A stretch of 64,000 nucleotides of DNA from Rotaria socialis (lineage: Eukaryota > Rotifera > Eurotatoria > Philodinida > Philodinidae). The stretch covers positions 62,001 to 126,000 of the forward strand of contig CAJNYU010000038.1 in assembly GCA_905331475.1 (NCBI GenBank), read 5' to 3'. Shown here in pieces: positions 1 through 13,334 of the stretch (within the stretch, counting starts at the first letter, position 1; the number at the start of each line of letters is the position of its first letter). The notes under the pieces are model-generated. The model had not been told where the DNA came from. It worked only from the letters and a program-made list of their open reading frames with translations, and made no database searches. The position numbers were made by a program, and so were the translations under genes.

Positions 1-2278
1 CGTCTAAAACTCTGTTGTTTTCCTTTTGTTTTACTTACTGTATTTCAAATGACTCATACAGACATTCCTTATTTCGTCAAACGGGCCCATCTTCGATCTA
101 TATGTATTCCCAAATATGAAAATCATTCACATTGTTCGTTTCCTCTATATAAAAAAATGCATAATATAAATAAGTGTTTCGATGTTCCCATTCCCATCCT
201 CAGCTTCAATTTTTTTTTTATTTCAATAAAACATCTTCAAGAATATATTATTACATTAGTATCAGTGCACACAGATCTTCATAATGAAAGTTGGAAGTTC
301 TACATAATAACCGGATAATTAAAGTATTCATTTGCATGATTACTGTGAATCAGGAATAATAATTATCATACAAAAATTGTTTTTAAATGATGTTAATTTC
401 ATTGTTAAACAGACGAACTTATTTTTTTTTTGCAATCTTTTGACATATTATCAATCAATACGAGAGTGCAAAGATCCACACACGTCAAGTTATATAATAA
501 CACTTGTTGTCTAATCATGTTCGCTCACTCGTTCTTTCTCATCTCATTCACTCAACCATCATTTTTTTTATCCAAATATCATTTATCCATTATAGAGTTT
601 ATTTTGACATGCAATCAAATAGCTTGTCAATATGTGCGCCGTTGTTAAATGTTTAACGTCAACTAGATTCTTTAGCTTTGATTTCATATTAAAACGTAAA
701 CTGCTCTAATCGATCTTTAGAATAAGATCGATACAAATAAAGCTTACAAACGCATAAACTGATATTGTTTGTTTTGATTATACTCTAGTTTAAATCAGTA
801 AGAACAGAAAAGATATAATACACTATGCTTCAAGTCATACTTCAATATTACTCTTATAGCAATGGTTATATTTTTTTTTTCACTAGATGTTATTGTAAAC
901 AATATACTCAAGAAGTATTCAAGACGTTTGATTGCCTAAATGTGCATGGGAACATGTCGCTCTCTTTTCGCTTGAAGAAAAAATTCTCTTCACATACTAT
1001 TGACATTTCTTGTGTGCATTTCACTGAATGGTTACTTAACTATTGAATACTTAGAAAAAAAATAATCGTGATGAAAATTAATTTTCAAGTGTGTTAATTT
1101 AATTATTTTAAGAGAAATATTAAAAGAGAAAATTTTTTTTATTAAATATGATTCACAAGTATCTGTGATGTTCGAGATACTATAGAGTGTCTTTATTGAA
1201 ATCAGTCATTGATTTTTTCTGGGCCCTTGACATAAGCAATTCACTGATGAATTCAAAGACATATATATAATATAGAAATCTTCAATTTAGAGCTTTTCTT
1301 CCGCTGATGATAGAAAAAAGAACAACTAATCATCATTAATTTTACATTCATCGGATTTTGTGTCGGTATTAGGCAAATTTCAATGCTACTGATTGATTCT
1401 AATACAAAATCTTGAGGGTCAAACTAGAGATATAATTGATAATTGTCATAAGATAACACTTTCTAATAACATTATATCTATCAAATAAATCTACTGTTAG
1501 CATTCGAAATACCTATCATCTCTCGTTAGCTTTCAAACTAAACATCTGATTTAATCTTTTACTTATCAAAATCAGGCACCCATATACAAATTGGATGGAC
1601 ACAACACTTGTTTAGCTCTTATCCTTCGTGTTGACCATTATCCGTCTTGTGTAAAGCATCATTTTGTTTTTCTATCAACCCGTTAATAATTTAACCTTGA
1701 ACGGTGATTGTTCTTTCTCTCGTTTGCTGTCAGTATCCATTGTTCATCATGCATGTCTTCATCCTCATCATCATCATCATCATCATAGCTGCGCTAACAT
1801 ATATTCATATACGATTTACATTTATAAATGTCGTGTGTTATACATACATGTATAGGCGTGCACAGCAACTAGCGATGATGCGTACACATTCATATCCAAA
1901 AGAATCATACCCCATTTATCTTTTTCGTTTTTCATTTCATTTATATATTTGCTAAATTGAAATTGAACATATACTGTATGTCCATCATGGTAATCGAAAA
2001 AATATATGCAATATATAGGAAGTCAAAATGTAATTTAGTTTTTTCTTTTTTCTCTTTTATATATTTATACTTATAAAAGTAATAGGCAAGAAAAATATCG
2101 ATGAACAAATTAGTCGAGTAAATATTGCCGGCTATAGCCACATGTGCTGTGTACATATATCCGAACACATCTGGTTATTCGTTCGAATCAACTAATGTAA
2201 AAGGCAACTCAAAGTCACAGACGTGAAATTGTTCACGAGACACAAGCAATAGTCGGCATTCAAAAAAGAAAAGTCTAC
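1..2278. other. Non-coding AT-rich stretch
   Basis: No coding exon with coherent frame and splice signals was found here on either strand. The sequence is AT-rich, with T/A homopolymers and a (TCA)n microsatellite near 1765-1787. If the minus-strand terminal exon at 2283-2362 is real, part of this stretch is its 3' untranslated or downstream DNA. Confidence 0.5.
1765..1787. repeat. (TCA)n microsatellite
   Basis: About seven uninterrupted TCA units are visible. Small ORFs crossing it show runs of His or Ile and are artefacts of the repeat. Confidence 0.9.
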
Positions 2279-2362
2279 CCATTTAATCGTCATCATTGTC
2301 TTTCAGTGACATTTCGTCTGGGTCGCTCATGATAAGTTGCACGACTTGAGGCATTCTACGCT
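2279..2362 (-). CDS. Probable terminal exon of an unidentified minus-strand gene
   Basis: Read on the minus strand, an AT-rich tract ending in ttgcag is followed by an open exon that encodes KRRMPQVVQLIMSDPDEM, continues SLKDNDDD, and ends at a TAA around 2286. The acidic tail and balanced amino-acid composition look like a real protein C-terminus. A 29-nt minus-strand mini-exon at 2414-2442 (acceptor catag, donor gtaact) would join in frame and add KLLVLMMAG upstream. No further upstream exons could be traced, so the gene is incomplete and unidentified. It may have long introns running toward 6 kb. Confidence 0.4.
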
Positions 2363-3505
2363 TCACTGCAATCAATATATATATATATGTATGTGTGTAT
2401 CATCAGAAGTTACCACCCGCCATCATCAATACCAGAAGCTTTCTATGTCTCAAATGTTAGTATATTACATATGTCTGTGTTAAAAAGAAAATGGTATTAT
2501 AAATAATTATAACGATCATCATTGACATATATGTACATATCGATTAAAAAGACATCGTTTCTATTGAACATTTGTCGAAACGAATCTAATGATGAAAACA
2601 TTAAAAATGAACATTTACTATCGAAATTTGCCTTGAAATAGTAGATTCAAGTATAAAAAGTAATATCGACTTTCGGATTGACTGAGTAGAAGAGAGAGAG
2701 AGAAGGTCTTTGCGTAAAATTGTCAAGGTGAGCGATGAATAGAAATCAGAATATCTAATCGAATTAATTACACCAATATAATCACATAAATAAAAGATAT
2801 TTTATTTGAGTAAAAAAAATTATTTTTTTCTCTTTAGACATCACACTTATTTTATTTTATTTTTTTATTATATAAGATGAAAGAAATCTATTGACACGTA
2901 ATAGATTTGAAAACTTCAAAGATGATTGAAGTTTGAATAAGAAAAGAGGAAATTATTATATTTTGATTGAGAACTAGATTATATTTGAGAATTACAAGCT
3001 GAATAAACATTCGTATAACAAGTGCACTATGTTCACATATTTTTGTAAAGACAAATATATAGTGTGCTTTCACTTTCAATAGAAACACTCTTTTTATTTC
3101 GCTATACATTTTGAGAAAAATAAACTCGAAGTTCAAAGAAAATGCAGTATTATGTGTATGTGTGTGCATGGGACCGTTGACAGCTGTATGCCACTTTAAA
3201 GGTATATTTCAAGTAGAAAAGCTCATCAATCGCCGTTTCTCATTAGGAATAAATTTTGAAATTAATCCATCATTGTAGACATGGCATGCAATGTCGCGTC
3301 AATTAGATAGTTAGAAACACAGGTGATCATGAACTTTTAATGATCTAATAGCACGCTATATTGCCGATGCTATTGGTCTCCAAGTAGGCTCGGCAATGTT
3401 ACTGTGTGTCACATGCACTCTTCAGATATTTGAGAAGAGTGTGTGTGTGTGTATGTATATTTGGCACTCGAACGCCAATGATTGACATACTCCTCGCGAT
3501 GATTG

Positions 3506-3601
3506 AACAGCAGGCAAAAGACAGAGGGAGAAGGGGAGAGTGCGAGAGAAAGAGAGAAAGAAGGGAGACGATGATCGAACGGAAGAAGGAGGAGAAGGAG
3601 A
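3506..3601. repeat. Polypurine/polypyrimidine tract
   Basis: Roughly 95 bases are almost all A or G on the plus strand, built from GAGA/GAAG units with a few pyrimidines. Both strands stay open across it, giving Arg/Glu-rich or Ser/Pro/Leu-rich shadow ORFs that are not genes. Such tracts can form triplexes or act as GAGA-type regulatory elements; function here is unknown. Confidence 0.7.
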
Positions 3602-3817
3602 CCATGTTAAAAAAATCATCTTCCTTTGTGTGTCAGTCATTCTACAACGACACAGTAGTAATACGAATATACATACATTATAAAGCAAGCGAGTGTATGA
3701 TGTGGACATATTTACATTTTAATAGTGAATGTGCACGCAATCTTTTTTGCACGATTGATTTGATGATGTGACTACATAGTAAGTTTGTTCGTCCATAGTT
3801 CTTGGACATGCTGTTTT

Positions 3818-3840
3818 TCTTCTTCTTCTTCTTCTTCTTC
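3818..3840. repeat. (CTT)n microsatellite
   Basis: Seven to eight perfect CTT units followed by T-rich sequence. Confidence 0.9.
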
Positions 3841-6320
3841 ATTTTTTCTTTTACTTGTCTGTTTCAATTCATTTTCTTTTTTTGTGTCTAACACAATTCA
3901 TCATTAGTGTCAAATGGAACGAAAAAAAAGAGAGGTATTGCAATAATCATTATACATATACATTGTTGCTTTCTCCCTTTGTCTGTCTTCATTTTCTTTT
4001 TTTTCCAGCGGATCGAATTACTAACGAAAAAAAGAGGTCAGATGAAGTATGATCGCTTATTTGACTGACTGCTGTCAGCAACAAGGTTCGAACAGGTGGG
4101 TAGGCGGGTGGACTCTTGAATCGTTTACCTACATACGTATATATATATAGCTATATGCTTTGTTCGCTAAAGTTATCGTCGATGGAGTGATCATCTAATA
4201 TGAAATGATCTCCCTCCCACAGTGCATATGCTTTCTTGTACACTAATATTCAAGACCGTGTGCAATGTCCACGTAACAAAGAAGAAAAGTAGGTGCGATT
4301 ATTCTATCAATATATATATATATATACGGTATATGTACATGTAAGTAGTTAGATGCACATCACCGCTTATACTTATACGTATTCGAATAAGACCAATCGA
4401 TTGAAATTGATCAAAAGAGCAATCATTTGTTCTTGAATGTAGGGTTTTAGTCTTGTTTCATATGTTAAACTGTCAATCATACTTGTATTCATTGTTTCAT
4501 CTATTAAAACTTCTCCTTTACAAGGTTACTTATTATTATTTCTATTAAGTATAATAAAAGAAAATTGAGATATAATAGATTCAATAAAATACATTGAATT
4601 CATATTGTTCGTGTCAGTCAAAACTAGAATAGCATTCACTCTAGGGTATTTATGACCATGTTTTCTGTCATTCAGTTCGATACATAGTGTCAATTGAGTC
4701 ATTTAAACATCGGTTTGCCCGAGCATATGCAGACGCAGCTGTTGTCACGCAAAAAGTAGCTCAGGACAAGACAGCCAGTCCACATATTTTGTCTGTTGTT
4801 CCTTCATCTTCATTTTTTTTAATGTTAGATATGTGTCATACAGTCTTTGTTTACACATTTGCGCACGTCGCTTATATATGTAGCCCTATAAAAGCAAGGC
4901 ACAATCGCGCCATGCGCTTTGCCCACTTATAATCGAAAAGTTTAGATTTAATTTATTTCTCTCAATTGTTTTCAATGAGCCTTTCACATAGAGAAAGTGT
5001 GAGTGAATAGTCATTTAATGGCATCGTCTGCACGAATGAAGGATTGGTCGTTGGCATTAGAGGCAAAAATACATAGTGTATCAGAATGAAGAGAAAGTGA
5101 GGTCAAGCAGATGTTGAAGACGGAAGTCGTCGTCGTCATTCTTCGAAGAACAATCGGGATCTTAATGGTCAATTCAAATGTAGAATGAGAAGTAGATGTC
5201 AAAAAGCGCAATCTAATAATGATACGACATCAAACGAATGAGTTGTTCTCTTGAGATTAATCATCAATACAGTCGCAGTCACGCTTCACGCTCTCATCCG
5301 AATTCGAACCATGAATATAATACATACAAGAATAATACGCACGTTTTCTTTCAATTTTCTTCTGTCTCGCGCTGAAAAGTCTGCTTCTGCAGCTATTCAA
5401 TAGGGAATCATTGTCTTTTCAGTTCATTTCTCCAATTGCTCATTTATTCTTTAATTCATATTGTTGTGTTTGCTCTCTCGCTCTGCGTGATGTATTGATT
5501 AGTTTTTGATGGCTATATGTTGATCATCGACATATATCCACACACACATATACAAACATTTATAAACAGCAAGTTTGCTTCTTTAATCATGTGGTCTAGT
5601 AAAATACCATTCGTTCATATCAATACAGCCGAACACAATCATAGGCATCGTTTATAGTTTATTAGAATAACAGAAATTCAGTTTTTCATAAATTAGACTC
5701 ACTAACTTCGACTACCATTAGTACCCACAATGCGCAAAGATAGGATGATCAATCTTTGAACATCCGACACACACCGTCAACATTGATTGGATTAGATAGA
5801 TAAGAGAAAGAAAGAGAGAACAAGAGAGCGCTGATCAAGGTCAATTGAAGCTTTTTCCTTTCTCTTTTTCTATCGATTAGTATCATCGACTTTCATATGT
5901 TTGCTCCATGATGTAATGCAACACTATCGACAAGGTGCTTTCTTCCGGTTCTAATAATTGACGACGTAGCATAACTACAAACAATAACAGGACTATTCAG
6001 GCCATATTAATAAAAATGTTTTCACCATCATCATCGCTATCATCATCCTTCCTACTATTGCGTAAGGCTATTTGAATTAATCTATATTGCTATTGTGTAT
6101 ACTATGTAGTATGTGGATCGACGTGCAAGCATGCAGCGCATGTAATTACTGTGTTGTAAGCGAACGCATCGTGCTTGCATTGTTCAAACACATAGAAAGA
6201 CTTTTAATAGGAATCGCCAAATTTTTTTTTCTCTTCTGCTCTTTCATTCTTTTTATTCAAGTGTAAGCATAACTTCCGTCAAACAGAATATTTATTACAT
6301 TTCAGATAATAGAAAGAACT

Positions 6321-9252
6321 ATGATGGTACGCGAAATAATTTTATTGGTGTTGATGTTTATTAACAATTGTGTATCATCAGATTGGAATTGTACGATGAT
6401 TAATGATTTCATTGGCCAAAAACAAAATCTTCTTTTTTCGAATGATCAATTTTCTGAACAGTGTACAATTACAGTTGAATATTTAAATCGTCAAAATGAA
6501 AAACTTGTATGTATTACACATACATTAACAATAACAAGTCTACCACCATTATCATTATCTTCCAATCATACAATGCAAACATTTAAAATAAATTCATGTC
6601 AATTGTCTACACTTGGACAATTACCTTTTTCATTGCCTTCATCTGTTGAAATACTTGATTTAAGTTATAATTCATTGTCAACGTTTATTCTTTCATTTCC
6701 ATTACCGTCAAATCTAAAATATCTTTATCTTGATTCTAATCCAGATTTAATTGATATTAATTTTGGTAGCAATCGTGTACAACAACGACTTATCGGCCTT
6801 AGTCTTCGTCATAATAAAAAAATGAAACTTTTGTCTTTACCGCCTCATTTAAGTCAACTTGATTTAACCGATTGTAACCTGCAACAATCTTCAATATTAC
6901 CATTGTTGATATCATTAACAAAATTGACTCATTTATCACTAGTCAACAATCAACTTGAAAGATTACCTTCTCTAGATGAAAGTGTGCGACTTGAATATCT
7001 CAATGTATCAAACAATCATTTGACATATATTGAAGATCGATGGTTACATCGACAGTTGCGTACACTCGATCTTACATTTAATCAAATACAATCATTAGAA
7101 TTTTTTAAAGATAAATTAAATATGACATCTTATATAAATCACTCATCAACCGATGATTATCATGATCAAGTAGGTGAAAAATTATCTAAGAAATCTCTTT
7201 TTTTGTTTTAATTGTTTCAAAAATTCTAATATGATTCATAACTATCCGAGAGAATAATCAAAATTATGTAATTCTATAAGGAAATACAATACATGTATAT
7301 ATATATATAAATTTTACATTAAGAAAATACAGATGTCCTAAGGGTAAGTGGGCAGAAAAAGGTATTTCATCATCATTGATTATTATTGAAGGTTTGTCAT
7401 TATTAATAATGCAAAAAAAAACATAACAATGAATAGTTTTTCCTATTTTGATCGATCAAAAAAAAAGAGAATAACAATATCCTGTAATAAAACAAGGCAC
7501 TTGAATCCTACGAAATTTATCTATGATTTCAGATCAACTAGAATTATCTGATTTAATCAATGGAATTTTTTTCTCACTAGGTAATAGCCGAGCACACCCT
7601 TCAACTCTTTCTATATGGTAATCCATTGAAATGTGATTGTTGGCTTGGCGCAATACTTGACTTATCTCCATCAACGATAATCGTTAGTGATTTGCATTTG
7701 CTTCAATGCCATTCACGTCCGGTTCTGGATATTCCTCATAACGAGCTCTTATGTTCATACTCACGTCATTGTGCATCCGATTGCTCATGTTGTGATTTTG
7801 AGGCATGCGATTGTCATTCTGTATGTCCTTCGGATTGTTCATGTTCACATGATGCTCAATGGTCACGTCATATTGTTAAATGTCCTCAAGCGAATCTATC
7901 AAATATTCATATTCTTTTACCACAAACAATCACGGAACTTGATTATGAAGAAAATAATATTGAACATATCAAACCATTTGTATTCGTTGGTAAAACTTCA
8001 TTAAAAAAATTAAATTTAGCGAACAACAATCTACAAAATTTAACTAATGATACGTTTTGTGCAGCATCTAATTTACGGGAATTAAATCTTAGTCAAAATC
8101 CAGATCTAATAAAAATATTTCAAAATATGAACGATCTAGTTGGATGTCTACAAAATCTTCAACATATCATTCTTTCCAAAGATCAAATTAATAATAAAGA
8201 ACCAATAAATAATGGATGGATGTTTTTTTCCAATAGTAATGATAATCTAGTTCGTCTTACACGTATTATACCAAAAATTACAGGTTTGTTAGAAATTTGA
8301 TTTACTTCAATTTAATTTTTATCTGATTTATCTTTTAGTAACAACATCAAGTACAACACTTTTATCTATTCTTGTGTCTGCCACTAATCGACCGACACGT
8401 AATTCAAAATTTCACTTTATTACTGTTCAACCTACATATCAGCGAGAATGTACTACATTTATATCTTCTACTGATCGAAGTGTCATTCGACATATACCAT
8501 TTATTCAACATAAACAAAATCTTATTATCGTTGTATTTTTTCTTTTACTATTTCTTTTACTTTTTCTCATATTACTAATAACATTGACTGTTTGCCGACG
8601 AAAACTTCATCGTCGTTATACGGCTGAACTTCAACGACAGCGTTCTCATCATTATTGTTATCATCACACTCGACTACATCAACCATCAATTAAAACTACT
8701 GATAGCCAAGCTATGGCAGCAGCAAATGATAGTCTCTATGAACAATTACCTTCACTATCATCAGATAGTGAACAACCATTTTTATACAATGAGAAAAAAT
8801 CCAATGCAACAAAAGTTCCAACTCTACCACCCCATCCAACAACATTTCGCCATCATTTTTGTTGTCATCCAACAGGTCAGTTAATTCATACGCCAACAAC
8901 TAGCGGACATGAATATCAATATGCTGCGACAACAACAACAGGTTATTCGACACCAAATTCACAACAACATCAATGTGGTCCTGTTCTCGTATGGGCTAAT
9001 CGATTACTCTATCCAACTGAAAATACACATCATCGTCGAGATTGTACATCGCCTTCGTGTTCATCTGAGTTACAACAATTACAACAATGTTTACTTTCAA
9101 AACAACAAGATCAAACATCAATAACAACTGAAAATAACATTATGCGCTACTCTAATAATGAAACACTTTTCGTACCTACCACCAGTACTTGCCGATGTGG
9201 TAGCCATATGCAAAATACAGACATGTATATCTATCCGCATGTACATAGATAA
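6321..9252 (+). CDS. Toll-like leucine-rich-repeat membrane receptor without a TIR domain
   Basis: Three exons (6321-7169, 7581-8283, 8339-9252) join in frame to 821 aa. Residues 1-20 form a signal peptide (MVREIILLVLMF core). Exon 1 encodes an N-terminal cysteine region and LRRs (LEILDLSYN-like, LEYLNVSNN, LRTLDLTFNQ). Exon 2 opens with an LRRCT (NPLKCDCW, C301/C303), then a cysteine cluster at about 341-371 (CCDFEACDC, CPSDCSC, HDAQW). This is the layout seen between the two LRR blocks of long Toll receptors (Toll-6/7/8). A second short LRR block follows. Exon 3 has a transmembrane helix at about 578-603, then RRK and a ~218-aa tail rich in Q, T, S, H and P. Family Tolls carry a TIR domain there; none is visible. 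The start follows a cttcag-like acceptor (6305), consistent with a spliced leader or 5'UTR intron. An AATAAA lies at 9311. Ligand and signalling role are unknown. Confidence 0.85.
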
Positions 9253-11597
9253 TATTTATAATAGTCGAACAGAAGAAAGAAATTTGTGCATTGTAAAAAC
9301 GGTGTTTTTTAATAAATTACTGACAATAGAACTTTAACTAAATATAAATAAATGCATATCTACTATTTCTTATTCTCGAAAATATTTTCACGAAGACAAA
9401 ACCGATCTAAAATGATTATATAACCGCAAAATTGTGTTAAATATTTCGTTAAGAATAAGATTTTACTTATATATGTTACATCGAAATAAATCCATCAAAA
9501 CAAAATAGAATATTTTTTCTCAGAATGTGTTCGTCTTTGATCAGTTTTATGGTAATTGATAAGTCAGTTATAGATGTTTCAACATATTGAGACTCGCTTG
9601 ATAATAAATTCTATAGACTTGCATCTTGCATTCAAGAAATACGATCAAACAAAATTTTATGATAATCATTTGATTTTTATTCATAGTATCTATCAAATTA
9701 CTTGTTTCAATTCAGACTGAGTCAATTTTTCATTCTCTAATTTGTATTTCTACACCGTATTCCTTATCTTTAAAAAAACGATGAAGATATTTTATTCCTT
9801 CATGCTGTAATTTTCGGAACTATACAGGCTATATGAAGATTGAATTTCAATCATATAGATAATTAGATATCGTATTTTCATCGGGATATCATAGAGTAAC
9901 TATCTTTTTGAATATATATATATATATATATATGTTGAGTCTTTCATTCAACAATCGATCTTAATCATATATCTACCTGACATTGGAAGATATTCTACAC
10001 TTCGTATCATTGTAATGCATGGTGCTAGCTTATCAACTAGACGAACAGATATTGTAGGATATCATCCAGTTTAATCAAAACTATATTTAACAACCGATTT
10101 CAGAATTCTGCTAAAGAAATTTTGCTGAAGACAAGGAAACTAACTAAGTCATTCTGCCATAGATGTCACAATGCCCATAGAGTGAACATCGAGATATCAA
10201 CGTCAGATTACTCAAAAACAAAACACAGATCAATCGTGTTGCATTGGTCAAGAAGTGTACACCTAATCAAGATAGTGTTTCTATATTATATTAGTTAATA
10301 TCATCAGACAATAGAATAGCTTCTATTCTATCACACAAGAAACTTCTAAAACACTATATACTCATAAACGTACAGAATTATCTTAGCTAAATGGCGTACG
10401 TTATAAGATGAAAAATATTTCATTTTTATCGGTCATTATAATACTTGATGTGTAACTTGCGTTACATCACAATTATTAGAAAATTTATATCCCTCTATAT
10501 GTTTTTCCACGATACATTCATGAGCCATTGCCGCCACTTTTCATTCATTTTTATACGGAATGCTACTGCGCCCAGATAGAGATATCGCACACCGAACCCG
10601 ATAGGAACTTGATAGTATCCTACCATCCGACAGAATCTTATAGGATTCCGGGTCGAGGAATTGACGTCGGAACCCATTGAACTTCTGATGACGTCCAACG
10701 ATGTTTCTTTGGAACATGTATTTTTTATTACCAAGTAAAATAAAGAACATTGGTACATAATAATTTAGCATCCTAAGAACCGTCACGATTGAATATGGAT
10801 TAGTTTTAAATCCAAATTTTATCACCATAGATTTTGAAAATGGGCTATTCAGGTGCTCCTAAAACATAGTTTTCCATTATACAGTTATGGTAGGCTGAAA
10901 TTCTACATGACAATCAATGTATATTTGTAAAGAAAAATACTAGAAATCAGAATTACAAAAAGCTTGTTATGATTAATCAATTGATGATTAAAATATTATA
11001 TCAGATATAACTGATCTCTCTCTGAAAGTATACTAAAGAGAAATCAGATTCATAACAAATGATAGCGATAGACGTGCAAATAAGCAGAAGAGAAAAGAAA
11101 AAGAACGAGCGAAAATATATGTTAAGAAGCCGTAAGAGATCGTTTAATTTAAAATTTTCATACACTTCGTGTTCATCTTACGTCCGGGTATCTTTGTTTA
11201 GTTTGCATTTAATATTAATTATTACACTAACCTTTTAGATTTAGAGATCCGTGATTGACGTAACAAAAAAACAATTACCCTACAGAACCATATGTACAAC
11301 GTTGTAAAAGATTTCTAAAAGTCTAAGACAAAAACGCAGTTATAAGATTTGAACACGTAAGTTATAATAGATTTTTAGAAAAAAATCTCATATAGATTTT
11401 AGTAATCATTGTTAAAATTCATTTGTAGCTACATGGAATTTTATCAAAATCTATAGAAAGAATATTTCTTGCGTTTTTCACAACAATTTTTTTTGTTTTT
11501 AATCACTATATTCCCAATTGTATAGAAAAGAGATAGCTGATGATCCATTGCATCACCATGTGTTAGAATAATGTAGCAAATAAAAAGCACTCTCCTT

Positions 11598-11920
11598 TAC
11601 CCAGGTCAATGATTCCGGAGGACGGATACTGTAGGAACCGGCCGGAAAGATGCGGAAAAATCACCGTATCTGGCCGGAAAGCATGGGAAAGCACTGGAAA
11701 CTGGAAGCAGTATTCCAGTTGGAAGTTACCAGATTTTTTTCCTGTGGATTCCGGTCAGTTTCCTGTGTTTTCCGGTCAGTTTTCTGTGTTTTACATCTGG
11801 AAGTTGATCGGAATCTACAGGAAGAAAATCCGGTAACTTCCAACTAGAATACTGCTTCCAGTTTCCAGCGCTTTCCTGTGCTTTCCGGCCGTTTCCTGCC
11901 GTACGTCCACGACCTGGGTA
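11598..11920. mobile_element. Palindromic MITE with TA target duplication
   Basis: A 319-bp element (11600-11918) is bounded by CCCAGGTC and GACCTGGG and flanked on both sides by TA. Nearly the whole element is an imperfect palindrome: the left half (GGCCGGAAAGCATGGGAAAG, then CTGGAAACTGGAAGCAGTAT) is mirrored in the right half, with internal short repeats of TTTCCGGTCAG. It is far more GC-rich than its surroundings. TA duplication and short inverted ends are typical of Tc1/mariner-type non-autonomous elements. The small ORFs on both strands are consequences of the palindrome. Confidence 0.8.
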
Positions 11921-12170
11921 CATTATAATGTAATATGATTGCAAGAAAAATTCGAACACTTAGTATGAACGGTATGCAGAAAATAGTAAAGCACAAAGTT
12001 AGAGAATATCGTGTTCATAATTTACATGCTATAAAAAAAATTCTAATAGAATAAAAGAAATGAATTATTAACCTATCAGGTGAGGAAGTGTTTTTCTAAA
12101 GAATGAAAAAGAAATGAACATTTCTAATGGATGATCATCAGCTGTAAAAATCATATTATTTTCGTTGTTG

Positions 12171-12223
12171 AAAATACGAACTGCTTTTATTTTTAGGAAA
12201 AAATAGAAGCAGTTCGTATTTTT
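12171..12223. repeat. Short perfect-stem hairpin
   Basis: AATACGAACTGCTT followed by T/A-rich spacer and its reverse complement AAGCAGTTCGTATT forms a stem of about 22 bp with one mismatch and a very short loop. It could be a small foldback element; no gene is nearby. Confidence 0.6.
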
Positions 12224-13334
12224 ATTTGTCGATTTGTCAAAGCAATCCTAAATTTAATGATGTCCTGTCTCATAAAAACATGCAAATAGCTCGTAGGATT
12301 ACGTTATGCACACAAATATTTAATGTGTTTTCGTGGTAGAAAACGATGCACCGTATGTATTTCATTGAATTTTTAGAGTTTGACAAGTTACATTTATCGA
12401 ACTCAATAAATAAATTAGTTAAAATACTGTTACAGATTGATTACAAGCCACATGCAAAGATCAAATATTTTTGGTTATTATTCTGTTTCAAATGTATCTG
12501 ATTAAAAAATTTGGTTTATATATCCAATTTGCGAAAATGAAGGAAAATATAAATTGATCTACTCAAATATTAATTGTGATTGCTGTTTTGCGCCTCCAAT
12601 ATTCCTGCCAACTTATATTCATACTTTTCATGTTTTTGAACAACTTAACTCGACGGCATAGCTATAGAAAAAAGGAGCTCACATTCAAATTAAATTGCAC
12701 TAGTATATTGCTGATAGTTCTATCTAGTTATAGCAAGGTATTTCGTCAAGAATCTGACAATATGTTGATCCTGGCCATTAGTAACGACAGAGTAGAGTCA
12801 TTTCGTAGTTACAAAGTATGTTCAAAGTTTCATGAATTCTACGTAAATACTCAAAAGAATCAATATCTTAATTAGTATAGTAGCATATTGAATTCATCAT
12901 TTTGTTGTAAAATCAGTTCTTTATAAGTATATTCATGAGACTGTAAAATCTGTCAATGTATATTGGTAAGCTGAAGATGATCGAATACTGATCGAAAATT
13001 CCAAAACACTAAGAATTGAATGAATTAAAAACAAAAACACAAAGCTACTGAATCATTATGATATCAGTTCTTTTGAGTATCTACAAAGTATGGTTTTAAC
13101 CCGTGATATTTGTGATTAATGAAATTAACTAAGAATATATTCTGTTATCATGATTAATAATTCGATGTTTATGGCCTCGACCATCAAAACCCAAAATGGT
13201 TTAAGATGTCGACTTTCTAATGAAATTAAGTTTCGTACAAATCAAAAAAGCTGGAGAAACCGCCCTATTTTGAATTTCACTCGGATATTAACTATGTAAA
13301 ACTATACGTTTAAAAGTATTTTCAATCTTGTTAC

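Larger units (their letters stand above)
2443..6320. other. Intergenic or long-intron DNA upstream of the LRR receptor
   Basis: This 3.9-kb stretch has no exon I can support. It contains a GA tract near 2692-2702, a GT run near 3441-3452, a long polypurine tract at about 3506-3601, a (CTT)n run at 3818-3840 and several TA runs. It may hold the promoter and 5' leader of the receptor gene at 6321, and possibly introns of the minus-strand gene ending at 2.28 kb. The longest ORFs here are translations of simple sequence. Confidence 0.5.

Noticed and set aside
2160-2200. GTTCGAATC resembling a tRNA B box
   Set aside because: No matching A box or cloverleaf could be found upstream.
3406-3771. 121-codon plus ORF rich in Arg/Glu, with overlapping minus ORFs
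   Set aside because: It is a translation of the polypurine tract and GT run; both strands are open there for compositional reasons.
10495-10828. Overlapping 87- and 95-codon minus ORFs
   Set aside because: No recognisable domain, no splice or start context; more likely an old repeat copy.
11609-11959. Several 60-77-codon ORFs on both strands
   Set aside because: They arise from the MITE palindrome.
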